From NCBI GenBank assembly GCA_944322345.1, contig CALUOO010000011.1, forward strand, positions 62,001 to 126,000: DNA of 64,000 nt. The letters run 5' to 3'. The notes beneath the pieces are model-generated. The model saw nothing but the letters and a program-made list of their open reading frames with translations, had not been told where the DNA came from and searched no databases. Of the stretch, positions 1 through 9,193 are shown piece by piece. The position numbers were made by a program, and so were the translations under genes. Source of the DNA: an uncultured Bacteroides sp. (lineage in GTDB: Bacteria > Bacteroidota > Bacteroidia > Bacteroidales > Bacteroidaceae). Numbering within the stretch: the stretch's first letter is position 1; the number at the start of each line of letters is the position of its first letter.

Positions 1-170
1 ATCTGACAGAAGAACTGTATGAAATGCAGGCTGACTGGATGATGGCGCAAACTCGTGGTGGAGTGGATCAGGAATTGACATTACTTCCGTACAAACGCTT
101 GGAACGGCCTATTTTTCCTTTAGATCCTGATATGCCTGATCCGGATTTAGAAGTTGTATTCATTGAATAA
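1..170 (+). CDS. C-terminal end of an unidentified protein (partial)
   Basis: An open frame runs from the window edge (first full codon at base 3) to a TAA at 168-170, giving the last 55 residues of a protein. The tail is acidic and proline-rich (PLDPDMPDPDLEVVFIE at the end). I do not recognise a family from this fragment. It ends 12 bases before the next gene on the same strand, so the two are probably cotranscribed. Confidence 0.6.
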   Translation, partial: LTEELYEMQADWMMAQTRGGVDQELTLLPYKRLERPIFPLDPDMPDPDLEVVFIE

Positions 171-182
171 TTCATACCGATT

Positions 183-1769
183 ATGAAGAAAACAATTTTT
201 TTCCTTACACTTGCGGCTGTCTCTTCGGTTATGCTTTCATGTGCATCTCCGACAGAGGATGTTTATGTAGTTTTGGCTCCAGAGTCTTTTGTGAATCAGG
301 AAACAGACTCTTTGGAAGCGGCTGATTGGGAAGCAGTAGTGGCTCGTTTGCAGAAACGCCACAATGCTGAGTTACTACGTTTTGCAGAAAGACCACAAGA
401 ACAGTTGGAAGAACTGCGTCGGATTTCTCCACGTTATGTGGCAATTGTAGATTTGCCCGAGCATATTGGTCGGGATTATGTCATTGCCCTAAACCAAATG
501 AGCCGACAGCTGGATTCAGATCCTTATGCGGACTTTCTGTGGGGAATTATTACCGGATATGATGCGGATGCTGCAATGCGTATGCTGGAACATTCGGAAG
601 AACCGATGGTTATTCGAACTGGTGTCGGATCTATTTTAGAACTTGAATCGGCAAAATGGTTTGATGCGTACGCCTATGTAGATGACCATCAGGTGGGTTT
701 GTGCGGTGAAAAACGGTATGGAGAAGATACACTGACACATCGTCAGATTTCATATAAAACGGATATGACGGGTGCGAATGAACGGATTCGGCGGTTTGTG
801 CAGCGTCATTTCGGAGATACAGTGCCGGATGTATTGCGTCAGTTTTTGGAATATTATGAGTCTTATAAACCTGATCTGGTGGTTACAGCTTCACATGCAA
901 CAGAGAAGAATTTGGAAATGCCGGGTTCGGTGGGGAATATTCGTTGCCGTGACGGACGATTGTATATAGATTATCCCGGAAAGCAGAACTTTGTTCCGGA
1001 TAGGGATAGCCGTATGGTTTATCTGCCAATAGGAAACTGTTTGATTGGCAATGTTGATAATACGCGCAATAGTATGGCGATAGCTTGGATGAATAGCCAG
1101 CAAGCTACTACTTTTGTTGGGTATGTGGTGACAACATGGTACGGCAGAAATGGATGGGGAGGACTTAAATATTTGATTACTAATCCAGGACGCTATTCGG
1201 TTGCAGAGGCTTTTTATCTTAATCAACAGGATATGATGGCGCAAATGGCGGAATGGAATGATTCATTGACCGTAGCTCCATTTGATTACGACTGTGACTA
1301 TTTCCGGAAGTTGCCGGCACGATTGACAGAAATGGCTGCTCCCGGAGAACTTTCTCCAGATGAAATGATTTTCTGGTTAGGATTCTGGCATGATCGGGAT
1401 GTGTTGGCTTACTATGGAGATCCCAAGTGGGATGTAAGAATGCAACAAGTATCAGGTGAGACGGATTTTACAGTTACTTCACGTATTGAGCCCAATCCAA
1501 ATACAGGAGAAAATCAGCCTGCTCACCGTTGCGTGATAACGGTGAAGACAAACCCGGATTTTAGTCTGGACAGAATGAAAGGAGCAGGTTTCAAGCAAGA
1601 GCATGTACTAGATCTCCCATTCAGCTATTTCTTCCCAAAACGGTTGAAGAATCCGAAATTGCCGGAAGGAGAATCACGGCACATTGTTGTGGATGAGAAT
1701 TTCCTTTTTTGGTATGAACCTTCGATGGAACCGGGACAGAGTTATGAGATTATTGTCTTGACCGATTGA
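183..1769 (+). CDS. Lipoprotein with possible gingipain/caspase-like (clan CD) fold
   Basis: The 528-residue product begins with a lipoprotein signal ending VMLSC (Cys20), so it is probably membrane-anchored outside the cytoplasm. Two motifs suggest a clan CD cysteine-peptidase-like fold: a strand-His segment VVTASHATE (His238), and LPIGNCLIGNVDNT (Cys286) followed by AIAWM. This spacing and order (His, then Cys after a hydrophobic strand) is what gingipain-like proteins show. An upstream ADFLWGIITGYD segment (about 117-127) also resembles the start of that domain. The assignment is inference from motif shape. The protein could instead be an inactive relative or an unrelated conserved Bacteroidales lipoprotein. 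It follows a partial gene by 12 bases and precedes a GH43 gene. Confidence 0.6.
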   Translation: MKKTIFFLTLAAVSSVMLSCASPTEDVYVVLAPESFVNQETDSLEAADWEAVVARLQKRHNAELLRFAERPQEQLEELRRISPRYVAIVDLPEHIGRDYVIALNQMSRQLDSDPYADFLWGIITGYDADAAMRMLEHSEEPMVIRTGVGSILELESAKWFDAYAYVDDHQVGLCGEKRYGEDTLTHRQISYKTDMTGANERIRRFVQRHFGDTVPDVLRQFLEYYESYKPDLVVTASHATEKNLEMPGSVGNIRCRDGRLYIDYPGKQNFVPDRDSRMVYLPIGNCLIGNVDNTRNSMAIAWMNSQQATTFVGYVVTTWYGRNGWGGLKYLITNPGRYSVAEAFYLNQQDMMAQMAEWNDSLTVAPFDYDCDYFRKLPARLTEMAAPGELSPDEMIFWLGFWHDRDVLAYYGDPKWDVRMQQVSGETDFTVTSRIEPNPNTGENQPAHRCVITVKTNPDFSLDRMKGAGFKQEHVLDLPFSYFFPKRLKNPKLPEGESRHIVVDENFLFWYEPSMEPGQSYEIIVLTD

Positions 1770-1882
1770 TTCCTCTGGGAAACAGCTCCTTGAAGCAATA
1801 ATCAATATAGGTGGATCAGCTTGCATAAACGATATTTGCTGGTGTAAAAGAATTTCTCTATTTTTGCTGAAAAATGTAATCT

Positions 1883-3007
1883 ATGAAATTTTTCTCTTTA
1901 AAAATGATAGCTGTTTGTTTGTGTGCAACAATGGCTTCGTGCGGTAATAAAGCCGCTAAAAATAGTGAACAGAAGGTGGTGGAGATAACCAATCCGCTGC
2001 CTATTAAGTTTGGCGACCCTTATATCTTACATGCCAACGATGGTAAATACTATATGTATGGTACTTCGCTAGGTGATGGATTTGAGGCGTATGTCTCTAC
2101 TGACCTGAAAACATGGACATCGTGTGGACAAGTGTATCGCGGCGGTACAGAAGAACAGTGGAACGTAGATTGTTTCTGGGCTCCTGAAGTGTATGAACGG
2201 AATGGGAAATATTATATGTTCTATAGCGCAAACAGCCGTAATAATCCAACAAATGAAGGTGAAAACTTCAAGATTGGTGTAGCAGTGGCATCTTCTCCAA
2301 CGGGTCTATTTACTGATTTGTATAACCGACCTGTTTTTGAAATTGACTATCCGGTGATTGATGCAAATGTATATTTTGACGATGCTACGGGAAAGACGTA
2401 TCTCTATTATTCTCGTTGCTGCTACAAGCATCCGGTGGAAAGCGAAATAGCTGAAAAAATGAAGAAGGAAGGTGTTTATGATGAAATTGAAGAAAGCTGG
2501 GTGTATGGAGTGGAAATGAAACCTGATTTTTCAGGTATTATTGGAGAACCGGTTCTGTTGTTGGCTCCTCCGACAAAACTGGACGATCGTCAGGCTGAAT
2601 GGGAAAGCCGTTCGGTTACTTCGAAAGAGGTGAATCGCCGTTGGACAGAGGGATCATTCCTTTTTAAAAATAAAGATACTTACTACATAATGTATTCGGC
2701 AAATCATTATGGAGGAGCTCATTATGCAGTGGGCTATGCGACTTCCAAAAAACCGCTGGGGCCGTTTGTGAAAGCTTCTAATAATCCTGTGCTTCAGGAG
2801 AACCGGACTAAAGGAGGGACTGTAGTTGGAACTGGGCACAATATGGTGCTTACGATGCCAGATAGTACAATGTATTGTGTATATCACGGACGTATGACAA
2901 CCAATCCGGATGAACGAGTAGTATTGATTGATAAAATGAAAGTAGATGAAAACGGAATACTTACTGTTGAGGGACCTACTACTACTCCACAGCAGGTGGT
3001 ATATTGA
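1883..3007 (+). CDS. Glycoside hydrolase family 43 lipoprotein
   Basis: This is a 374-residue, five-bladed-propeller-type GH43 enzyme, expected to cleave arabinosyl, xylosyl or galactosyl residues from plant or host glycans. The signal peptide ends MASC (Cys20), so it should be a lipoprotein. The three acidic residues of the family are visible: the Asp of FGDPYI (Asp45), the Asp of VIDANVYF (Asp160) and the Glu of TEGSF (Glu256). A WAPEV motif (99-103) and YYMFYSA are also typical. No SusC/SusD pair lies beside it, so it is not in a standard polysaccharide utilisation locus within this window. The exact substrate cannot be told from the sequence. Confidence 0.85.
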   Translation: MKFFSLKMIAVCLCATMASCGNKAAKNSEQKVVEITNPLPIKFGDPYILHANDGKYYMYGTSLGDGFEAYVSTDLKTWTSCGQVYRGGTEEQWNVDCFWAPEVYERNGKYYMFYSANSRNNPTNEGENFKIGVAVASSPTGLFTDLYNRPVFEIDYPVIDANVYFDDATGKTYLYYSRCCYKHPVESEIAEKMKKEGVYDEIEESWVYGVEMKPDFSGIIGEPVLLLAPPTKLDDRQAEWESRSVTSKEVNRRWTEGSFLFKNKDTYYIMYSANHYGGAHYAVGYATSKKPLGPFVKASNNPVLQENRTKGGTVVGTGHNMVLTMPDSTMYCVYHGRMTTNPDERVVLIDKMKVDENGILTVEGPTTTPQQVVY

Positions 3008-3045
3008 AATCTTGTAAGATACCAGTATAAAAATAATGATTTGAC

Positions 3046-3085
3046 AAAAGGGAAGAGGATTATATGGATGTCCTCTTCCCTTTTT
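3046..3085. terminator. Bidirectional terminator between GH43 and CNNM genes
   Basis: AAAAGGGAAGAGGA (3046-3059) pairs with TCCTCTTCCCTTTT (3071-3084), with T-runs on both strands. It lies between two convergent genes. Confidence 0.85.
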
Positions 3086-3114
3086 GTATGTAGAAAATGT
3101 ATGAGTTCCCAAAC

Positions 3115-4410
3115 TCATGTATTGGGTTCATCTTCCTGTTTTATGACCAGTAATTTGTCTACACGTCCTCGATCCATATCAACGACCTCGAATCTTAAAT
3201 TTTTATATACGAAAATATCGCCAGCTTTCGGAATGCGCCCGATCAGGAACATAGCCAGACCACTAAGAGTGGTGAAGTCTTCAGATTCCAAGTCCTCATA
3301 GGATAAAATACCCATTTCTTCCATGAAATCTTTGATGTTCATAGAAGCTTCTACCAGCATGGATCCATCCTGACGTTTGACGATATCTTCTTCTTCTGAT
3401 TCGCCTTCCTCCAGAATGTCCCCGAAAATACTTTCGGTCAGGTCATGCAAGGTAATTATTCCTTCTGTGCTCCCATACTCATTGACGACTACTCCAAACT
3501 TATTTTTGTTTTTTTTGAACAGTTCCAGAATTTTGTTGGCATACAAGCTTTCTGGAATAAACAGTGGGGGACGGGCAATATCACGCAGATTGAATTTTGT
3601 TTTGTTGCTAACCATTAAGATGATGTCTTTTACAGAAACCACACCTATAATTTCATCTTCACGTTCGTCCACTAACAGATATTTACTAAAATGCTTTTCT
3701 TCTATGATTTTCATTACCTGTTCTTGGGTATCATCGGGATGAAGTATTACGATATCTCGCCGGTGTGTCATTAATTCGTTGGCACGTTTATCTGAAAAAC
3801 GGAAAACATCACGTAGCATTTCAGTCTCTTCTTTATCAATTACACCTTGCTCGGAACTTTCGTGTAAAATCATCTTTATCTCTTCCTGAGTCATGGGACG
3901 ATCTTCGTTTTTAACTCCGATTACATTGCTCAATAAGCGCGTGGATACACTTAACAGCCATACAAATGGATATGAGACTTTCGTTAGCAATATCATAAAC
4001 GGACTAAACAAAATTGCATAACGTTCCGGGTCGCTGAGAGCTATTGATTTAGGAACCAACTCACCGATAATTAAAGATAAATAGGTAATGACTACCACCG
4101 TTGTGATCATTGCCAGATTGTGGGCATATCCTTCTATTCCGGGAATCATAGAGAAAAACGGTACAAGATCATCGGCGATGGCAATGCCACCATAAGCACC
4201 TGAGACAATGCCAATCAGAGTAATACCAATTTGAATTGTAGATAGAAATTTTTCAGGCTCTTCCAATTGTTTTAATACGTTTCTTGCTGACCTGTTCCCT
4301 TTATTAACGAGAGTCTCAAGACGTGTTTTGCTGGAAGAAACTAGTGCGATTTCGTACATGGCAAAGAGGCCATTTAATGCGATTAAAAAAAGAATAATTA
4401 AGAATTCCAT
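3115..4410 (-). CDS. CNNM/CorC-HlyC family membrane protein (hemolysin-like)
   Basis: The 431-residue product has the standard order of this family: an N-terminal DUF21/CNNM transmembrane domain (roughly residues 1-190, starting MEFLIILFLIALNGLFAMYE), a CBS pair (about 200-325, with MTHRRDIVILHPDD and GVVNEYGST), and a C-terminal CorC_HlyC domain (about 340-425). Members are linked to Mg/Co efflux or divalent cation homeostasis, and the hemolysin name is historical. Length and domains are complete. It is transcribed alone toward the GH43 gene, sharing the terminator between them. Confidence 0.88.
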   Translation of the reverse strand: MEFLIILFLIALNGLFAMYEIALVSSSKTRLETLVNKGNRSARNVLKQLEEPEKFLSTIQIGITLIGIVSGAYGGIAIADDLVPFFSMIPGIEGYAHNLAMITTVVVITYLSLIIGELVPKSIALSDPERYAILFSPFMILLTKVSYPFVWLLSVSTRLLSNVIGVKNEDRPMTQEEIKMILHESSEQGVIDKEETEMLRDVFRFSDKRANELMTHRRDIVILHPDDTQEQVMKIIEEKHFSKYLLVDEREDEIIGVVSVKDIILMVSNKTKFNLRDIARPPLFIPESLYANKILELFKKNKNKFGVVVNEYGSTEGIITLHDLTESIFGDILEEGESEEEDIVKRQDGSMLVEASMNIKDFMEEMGILSYEDLESEDFTTLSGLAMFLIGRIPKAGDIFVYKNLRFEVVDMDRGRVDKLLVIKQEDEPNT

Positions 4411-4623
4411 AAATGGATAAAAAATGATTTATGTCTCGAAATTAAGTGAATTCGTTGCATCCTACAAATCTTTATCTATGATATTAATATTTTTTTAAGG
4501 CTAATTGTGTAAATGAGCCTATTATCTTTAGTATACGCCTTTTTTTTCTATGTTTCTTTCTGCTTGATTATAAATGTATTATGAATAATAGGAGTAACTA
4601 GACTGAAAAAAAAGAGCAAAATA

Positions 4624-4655
4624 TTTGTAGTTCTCAAAAATAGTCTATACTTTTG
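4624..4655 (+). promoter_or_regulatory. Bacteroides-type promoter for tRNA-fMet
   Basis: A -33 TTTG (4624-4627) is followed after 20 bases by TACTTTTG (4648-4655), which fits the Bacteroides TTTG/TAnnTTTG consensus. It ends 14 bases before the tRNA. Confidence 0.75.
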
Positions 4656-4669
4656 CACCCGTTAAACAT

Positions 4670-4742
<73 letters not shown>

Positions 4743-4750
4743 CTAGGAAA

Positions 4751-4778
4751 AAGAATCGCAGATTGCGGTTCTTTTTTT
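4751..4778 (+). terminator. Terminator of tRNA-fMet
   Basis: AAGAATCGCA pairs with TGCGGTTCTT (one wobble pair) over a 3-base loop and is followed by a T-run. Confidence 0.8.
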
Positions 4779-4803
4779 GTTTCTTACCTTTCTATTTGGG
4801 TTG

Positions 4804-5820
4804 TCAGTTCAGCATCAAGCTCATATAAGGATGCAAGGGTAGAAGTGTTTGTTCTGTTAGCTGACGGATATTCATCGGATGATATTTCAGAGATTGGGGA
4901 TATTGACTATGTACGCAATCTCCTCTGTATAGATGGTAATATCCATTATTCTCTGTTAATTCATTGTCCGTCAGATGAATGCATCTTTCTTTTTCAGGAA
5001 AAAATAAAGCATATAATTTTAAAACTTCGTGAGCATGGATGATACGTGCCATTCCCAATGGATGCAGGGGATATGATTTTATGGGAGGGCAGATTTCATT
5101 CAACTGATGGCTGCTGCTTTGCTGGCTGATGGCTTGTAATAATATTTGCTTATACTTTTCGTTGTCAGCTAGCAGTTCCTGTATGGTGGGATATGGATTT
5201 CCTTGATAGACAATAGCTATTCCTCTTATTATGTTGTCCTGACGTATTGTGAATAAGATTCCGTCGCTTAGTTTCAGGTCGGCCATTATGATTTGAAAAT
5301 CTTTCAGAGTGTGTTGAATGCAGCATCTTCTTTCAGATAGTTTCCGGCTTAAATATTCGTAGGTGGCTTCTTGAGCATCCTTAGTCTGTTGAATCTGGAT
5401 GTGAGACGGAAATTTGTCTGATTTACCTGAGATGATGTGGTGTTTAACAGCATATTGGAATACGGAGGCGTATCCGGATTGAGCATAATAGTCGAACAAC
5501 CATGACTCGGCTGGAATAAGTGTTGTAAAATAAATCTGTTGGTTGAACATTTTTACGAAGGCTTGCGAGAGAAGCTTTCGCATGCTTCCATGTCCTCGAA
5601 ATTCTGGATGAGTACAAGCACCGGATATGTATGAGGTTTGAACGGTATGTCCGCAAAAGGTCATGGGGTAAGGAATCATTTGCAAAGCAGAAATAAGTCT
5701 GTTGCCTTTATGGATGGCAAGGTTGATGTCGTCTGTATAGCGTAGGCGGAAATATAGGTCGGTAAATGCTTCGCTATCAGTGAAACAGACTTTCCATAGC
5801 TCTTTTACCTCTTCTTTCAT
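4804..5820 (-). CDS. GNAT family N-acetyltransferase (two-lobed, about 338 aa)
   Basis: The N-terminal half carries a GNAT acetyl-CoA site: SGACTHPEFRGHGSMRKLL matches the V/I-x-x-x-x-R/Q-x-x-G pattern. The C-terminal half resembles the second lobe of Eis-like acetyltransferases. The substrate is unknown. Three in-frame ATGs exist at 5865, 5832 and 5820. The longest would overlap the upstream gene by 40 bases, while 5832 overlaps its TAA (ATGGTAA) and 5820 lies just after it. I prefer 5820, which begins MKEEVKELWKVCF, with 5832 as the alternative. It is the second gene of a two-gene unit with the DUF2156 gene. Confidence 0.8.
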   Translation of the reverse strand: MKEEVKELWKVCFTDSEAFTDLYFRLRYTDDINLAIHKGNRLISALQMIPYPMTFCGHTVQTSYISGACTHPEFRGHGSMRKLLSQAFVKMFNQQIYFTTLIPAESWLFDYYAQSGYASVFQYAVKHHIISGKSDKFPSHIQIQQTKDAQEATYEYLSRKLSERRCCIQHTLKDFQIIMADLKLSDGILFTIRQDNIIRGIAIVYQGNPYPTIQELLADNEKYKQILLQAISQQSSSHQLNEICPPIKSYPLHPLGMARIIHAHEVLKLYALFFPEKERCIHLTDNELTENNGYYHLYRGDCVHSQYPQSLKYHPMNIRQLTEQTLLPLHPYMSLMLN

Positions 5821-5825
5821 GCTGC

Positions 5826-6743
5826 TTACCATTTTAGCATCTCCATTGGTTGGCTTTTCAGGCATGCCATGTATTTGGGAAGTATGATTACTGGCTGATA
5901 AGAAAGTTTAGCCTTGCGCAGCCCTTCGATGCCTAAATCCTCTTCCCGATTGATATAGAGATACTGCTCGGGAATATGGTTGGCAAATTCATAATTAATC
6001 ATGGCATAAGCACCCTCTATACTTGTATCAGCTTTCTCGACATGTGTTCCAAATGTGTCTTGGCTGATAGGCATTCCGAATGTGAATGCTGCCATTCTGT
6101 CTCCTGCATGTAAGATGCCTCCAGTCAGTCCTAGTTCCTGAAAATGTTGCAAGGCATATATCAATGCGCGACGCTCATTGCCCGTACCTTCTTGCTGGTC
6201 GCAGTTGTTTTCTTTACACCATTCAGCTTCCAATTCCAGACATTCAGGGATTCGTTCGGGAGTGATTGGAATATAGGTGTAATCGGGATAGGTATTGCGA
6301 AATTTATTGATGTGGTTGCGTTTGGGTTGAAATTTCTTCCCTTTTAGTGTTGCCAGGTCACTTCGCAGATAGATGTAATCGGCGTAGTCACGATCTTCTG
6401 TGAATACAAATTGCCCCGGCATGATTGTCTCAAGTTCTGTGCGCATGCTACTGCATACTCCCAACATGCAAAAGGGATGTCCCTCTTCATTCGCATCTTT
6501 CTCTAGTTTTTTAAGAACAGATTTTAAGTCGCCATTCCCCAAAGGCATCATGTATGCAAGCTTTCCTTCAACCCAAAACTTGAAGATAAGAAAGCCTTCT
6601 ACTACTGCAAATTGGGTGTTATATAGAAACTTCCAACTGCATAGATTGGAAAATGAAAGGTCGCAATTTCTGCGATTACTATTCATTGTGAAAGATGTGA
6701 TGAGGTTTTTGTCTGCCGGTGTAATATCTTTGAATGTAAGCAT
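5826..6743 (-). CDS. DUF2156 (lysyl-phosphatidylglycerol synthase C-terminal-like) protein
   Basis: The 305-residue product consists of a tandem-GNAT-fold DUF2156 domain. Typical segments are YIYLRSDLATLKGKKFQPKR (residues about 127-146) and YLYINREEDLGIEGLR near the C terminus. The domain resembles the aminoacyl-transferase part of MprF but here stands alone with no membrane-spanning flippase domain. The actual acyl acceptor is unknown. It directly precedes and probably couples translation to the GNAT gene downstream. Confidence 0.82.
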   Translation of the reverse strand: MLTFKDITPADKNLITSFTMNSNRRNCDLSFSNLCSWKFLYNTQFAVVEGFLIFKFWVEGKLAYMMPLGNGDLKSVLKKLEKDANEEGHPFCMLGVCSSMRTELETIMPGQFVFTEDRDYADYIYLRSDLATLKGKKFQPKRNHINKFRNTYPDYTYIPITPERIPECLELEAEWCKENNCDQQEGTGNERRALIYALQHFQELGLTGGILHAGDRMAAFTFGMPISQDTFGTHVEKADTSIEGAYAMINYEFANHIPEQYLYINREEDLGIEGLRKAKLSYQPVIILPKYMACLKSQPMEMLKW

Positions 6744-6801
6744 AACGTTTTTGTCTTGAATCTTACTAACAAAAGATAAGACAGCTTTGTTTGCTAAATA
6801 A

Positions 6802-7497
6802 TCACACTATTCCTAAAAAATGGAGTATTGTGGGAGTAAGTAAGGCTGTAAATATTCCATTTAGCGTAAGTCCCAAACTGGCATATGCTCCGTATTTGCG
6901 GCTTACTTCCATTGCTGTGGAAGTACCTACGGCATGTGCAGCCGTTCCCATTGATAGCCCTTGAGCTATCGGACTACCGACGTGCATAATCCGCATAGTC
7001 TTGAATCCACAGACAGCTCCTAACAATCCCACAGCTACAACTACCGCTGCTGTAAGCGAGGGGATTCCACCTATGGTTTTGGTCACTTCCATGGCAATCG
7101 GGGTGGTCACAGATTTGGGCGCTAGCGACAGAATGACTTCTTGAGAGGCTCCCATCAGCTTGGCTATCAGTACAACGGAAATTACTCCCACAAGGCATCC
7201 GGCTAGTTGGGATAGAAGAATAGGAATCAATTGTTTTTTTATCATCTCCAATTGTAGATACAGAGGAACGCCTAATGCTACGACTGCAGGTCGAAGCCAG
7301 AATTCGATAAGGTGCCCCCCCTCGTTGTAGGTTTCGTAAGAGATACCTGTCATTTTAAGGAAGAGGATAAGGATGGCTATTGTTAGTAATATAGGGTTCA
7401 GTAATAAAATGCCGGTTTTCTTTTGTAAAAGTTTGGCAAAAAAGAATATGCCGAACGTAATGGCAAGTAGAAAGAAGTTGTTTTCTAAGAAGCTCAT
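6802..7497 (-). CDS. lrgB: LrgB family membrane protein
   Basis: The 231-residue product is a multi-pass membrane protein with the LrgB/CidB signature SLAPKSVTTPIAMEV and the later GTAAHAVGTSTAMEV. Members work with LrgA in holin/antiholin-like control of murein hydrolase activity. In some organisms they export small organic acids such as pyruvate or glycolate. The position beside pta-ackA (divergent) is compatible with a role in overflow metabolism, but that is inference. It starts 6 bases after lrgA ends. Confidence 0.88.
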   Translation of the reverse strand: MSFLENNFFLLAITFGIFFFAKLLQKKTGILLLNPILLTIAILILFLKMTGISYETYNEGGHLIEFWLRPAVVALGVPLYLQLEMIKKQLIPILLSQLAGCLVGVISVVLIAKLMGASQEVILSLAPKSVTTPIAMEVTKTIGGIPSLTAAVVVAVGLLGAVCGFKTMRIMHVGSPIAQGLSMGTAAHAVGTSTAMEVSRKYGAYASLGLTLNGIFTALLTPTILHFLGIV

Positions 7498-7503
7498 TGT
7501 TCT

Positions 7504-7872
7504 TTATTTTTTTGTTGTTTTTTGTTTTTCAAATGAACTGAATTTACGGACAAGCTGGTGTACCCATCCGGTGACAGAAAACACGAGAATGGTACTGACT
7601 ACTGTAGCGATGACAATTGGCCAGAATTCAGCAGAAATGACATCGAAATAGAGCATGAGAGCCACGCCGGGTGGAACAAAGAAAAAACCTAAGTTGGCTA
7701 CAAGAAAATCGGATAATCCTTGTACCCACTCCAATTTGATCCAACCTAATTTCAAGAAAAGGGTGAGAAGCAACATACCGATAATGCTAGAAGGAAGTTT
7801 AATCCCTGTCAGATAGACAATTAATTCACCCAAAGCCAAACAACCGAAAAGAATGGCACACTGACGTATCAT
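7504..7872 (-). CDS. lrgA: LrgA/CidA family holin-like protein
   Basis: This is a 122-residue membrane protein with four predicted helices and the family segments PSSIIGMLLL and FFVPPGVALM. It forms a two-gene operon with lrgB immediately downstream. A TACCTTTG box on this strand lies about 125 bases upstream. Confidence 0.87.
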   Translation of the reverse strand: MIRQCAILFGCLALGELIVYLTGIKLPSSIIGMLLLTLFLKLGWIKLEWVQGLSDFLVANLGFFFVPPGVALMLYFDVISAEFWPIVIATVVSTILVFSVTGWVHQLVRKFSSFEKQKTTKK

Positions 7873-7996
7873 AAGTATTTTGTTCTTTAGTTTTTAAGCT
7901 TATCAGTTTATAAGTTCTTGTTTTACATTGATTTAAAATATCAAATATATAAACCAATAAACTTGTTTACTTACCTATTGATTTTGAAAGACGCTG

Positions 7997-8004
7997 CAAA
8001 GGTA
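7997..8004 (-). promoter_or_regulatory. Candidate -7 box for lrgAB
   Basis: CAAAGGTA on the plus strand reads TACCTTTG on the minus strand, matching TAnnTTTG. No clear -33 TTTG is seen at the usual spacing. The 286-base gap between lrgA and pta is otherwise AT-rich and without genes. Confidence 0.5.
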
Positions 8005-8097
8005 GGAAAAATAGAAGTCCAGTGTTAAATATTATAATATTTTAGATTAAGAAACGAAATATGCCCCTATTTGTAATGTGGATATTGCAAAATTAAG

Positions 8098-8105
8098 TAC
8101 TTTTG
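8098..8105 (+). promoter_or_regulatory. -7 box for pta-ackA
   Basis: TACTTTTG matches TAnnTTTG and lies 53 bases before the pta ATG. A TTTG at 8070-8073 is 24 bases upstream, slightly further than usual. Confidence 0.6.
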
Positions 8106-8158
8106 CGCCGTGAATAGTATATTTATTCTGAAAGTTTATCATATACAATAATTACTCT

Positions 8159-9175
8159 ATGCTTAATTTAATCAACCAAATTGTGGCGCGTGCAAAGGCA
8201 GACCGCCAACGTATTGTACTTCCTGAAGGAACTGAGGAACGTACATTAAAAGCTGCCAATCAGATATTGACCGATGAAGTAGCCGACCTTATTTTATTGG
8301 GAAAACCGGCAGAAATCAATGAGCTGGCTGTAAAATGGGGATTAGGCAATATCGGTAAAGCTACTATTATCGATCCGGAGACTTCTTCCAAACATGAAGA
8401 ATATGCACAGCTGTTATGTGAGCTTCGCAAGAAAAAAGGTATGACTATCGAAGAAGCGCGTAAGTTGACTGATGATCCTTTATATTTTGGTTGCTTGATG
8501 ATTAAGAATGGAGATGCTGACGGACAATTGGCCGGTGCACGCAATACGACTGGTAATGTGTTACGTCCTGCTTTGCAGATTATAAAGACTGCTCCAGGGA
8601 TTACTTGCGTTTCTGGTGCCATGTTGCTTCTGACTCATGCACCTGAATGTGGTAAAAATGGTATTTTGGTGATGGGCGATGTGGCTGTAACTCCAGTTCC
8701 AGATGCCAATCAGCTGGCACAGATTGCCGTTTGTACAGCCCAGACTGCAAAGGCAGTAGCCGGCATAGAAAATCCTAAAGTGGCTATGCTGAGTTTCTCT
8801 ACTAAAGGATCTGCTTCTCATGAAGTGGTAGATAAAGTAGTGGAAGCTACTAAGATTGCTCACGAAATGGCTCCTACGCTGGATTTGGATGGAGAACTGC
8901 AGGCTGACGCAGCATTGGTTCCTGAGGTTGCTGCAGGAAAAGCTCCGGGATCTCATGTTGCAGGACAGGCAAATGTGCTGATTGCACCGAGTCTGGAAGT
9001 TGGTAACATATCCTATAAGTTGGTTCAGCGTTTGGGACATGCCAATGCCATTGGCCCGATTCTTCAGGGTATTGCACGTCCGGTGAACGACTTGTCTCGT
9101 GGATGTTCTATTGAAGATGTATATCATATGATTGCTATTACAGCCAACCAGGCTATTGCAGCTAAGAAGAATTAA
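8159..9175 (+). CDS. pta: Phosphate acetyltransferase
   Basis: The enzyme converts acetyl-CoA and phosphate to acetyl phosphate plus CoA in the cytoplasm. The 338-residue product is the short single-domain form, lacking the N-terminal DRTGG/P-loop extension of E. coli Pta. Family segments include RIVLPEGTEERTL, the catalytic-region MLSFSTKGSASHE and AIGPILQGIARPVNDLSRG. It is followed 18 bases later by ackA, so acetyl phosphate is converted to acetate and ATP by adjacent gene products. A TACTTTTG promoter box precedes it. Confidence 0.95.
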   Translation: MLNLINQIVARAKADRQRIVLPEGTEERTLKAANQILTDEVADLILLGKPAEINELAVKWGLGNIGKATIIDPETSSKHEEYAQLLCELRKKKGMTIEEARKLTDDPLYFGCLMIKNGDADGQLAGARNTTGNVLRPALQIIKTAPGITCVSGAMLLLTHAPECGKNGILVMGDVAVTPVPDANQLAQIAVCTAQTAKAVAGIENPKVAMLSFSTKGSASHEVVDKVVEATKIAHEMAPTLDLDGELQADAALVPEVAAGKAPGSHVAGQANVLIAPSLEVGNISYKLVQRLGHANAIGPILQGIARPVNDLSRGCSIEDVYHMIAITANQAIAAKKN

Positions 9176-9193
9176 CCAATAAAACTCGTAGGT

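Noticed and set aside
891-1244. Minus-strand open frames over the first lipoprotein gene
   Set aside because: They are antisense shadows of a well-supported gene. Many similar frames over other genes were left out for the same reason.
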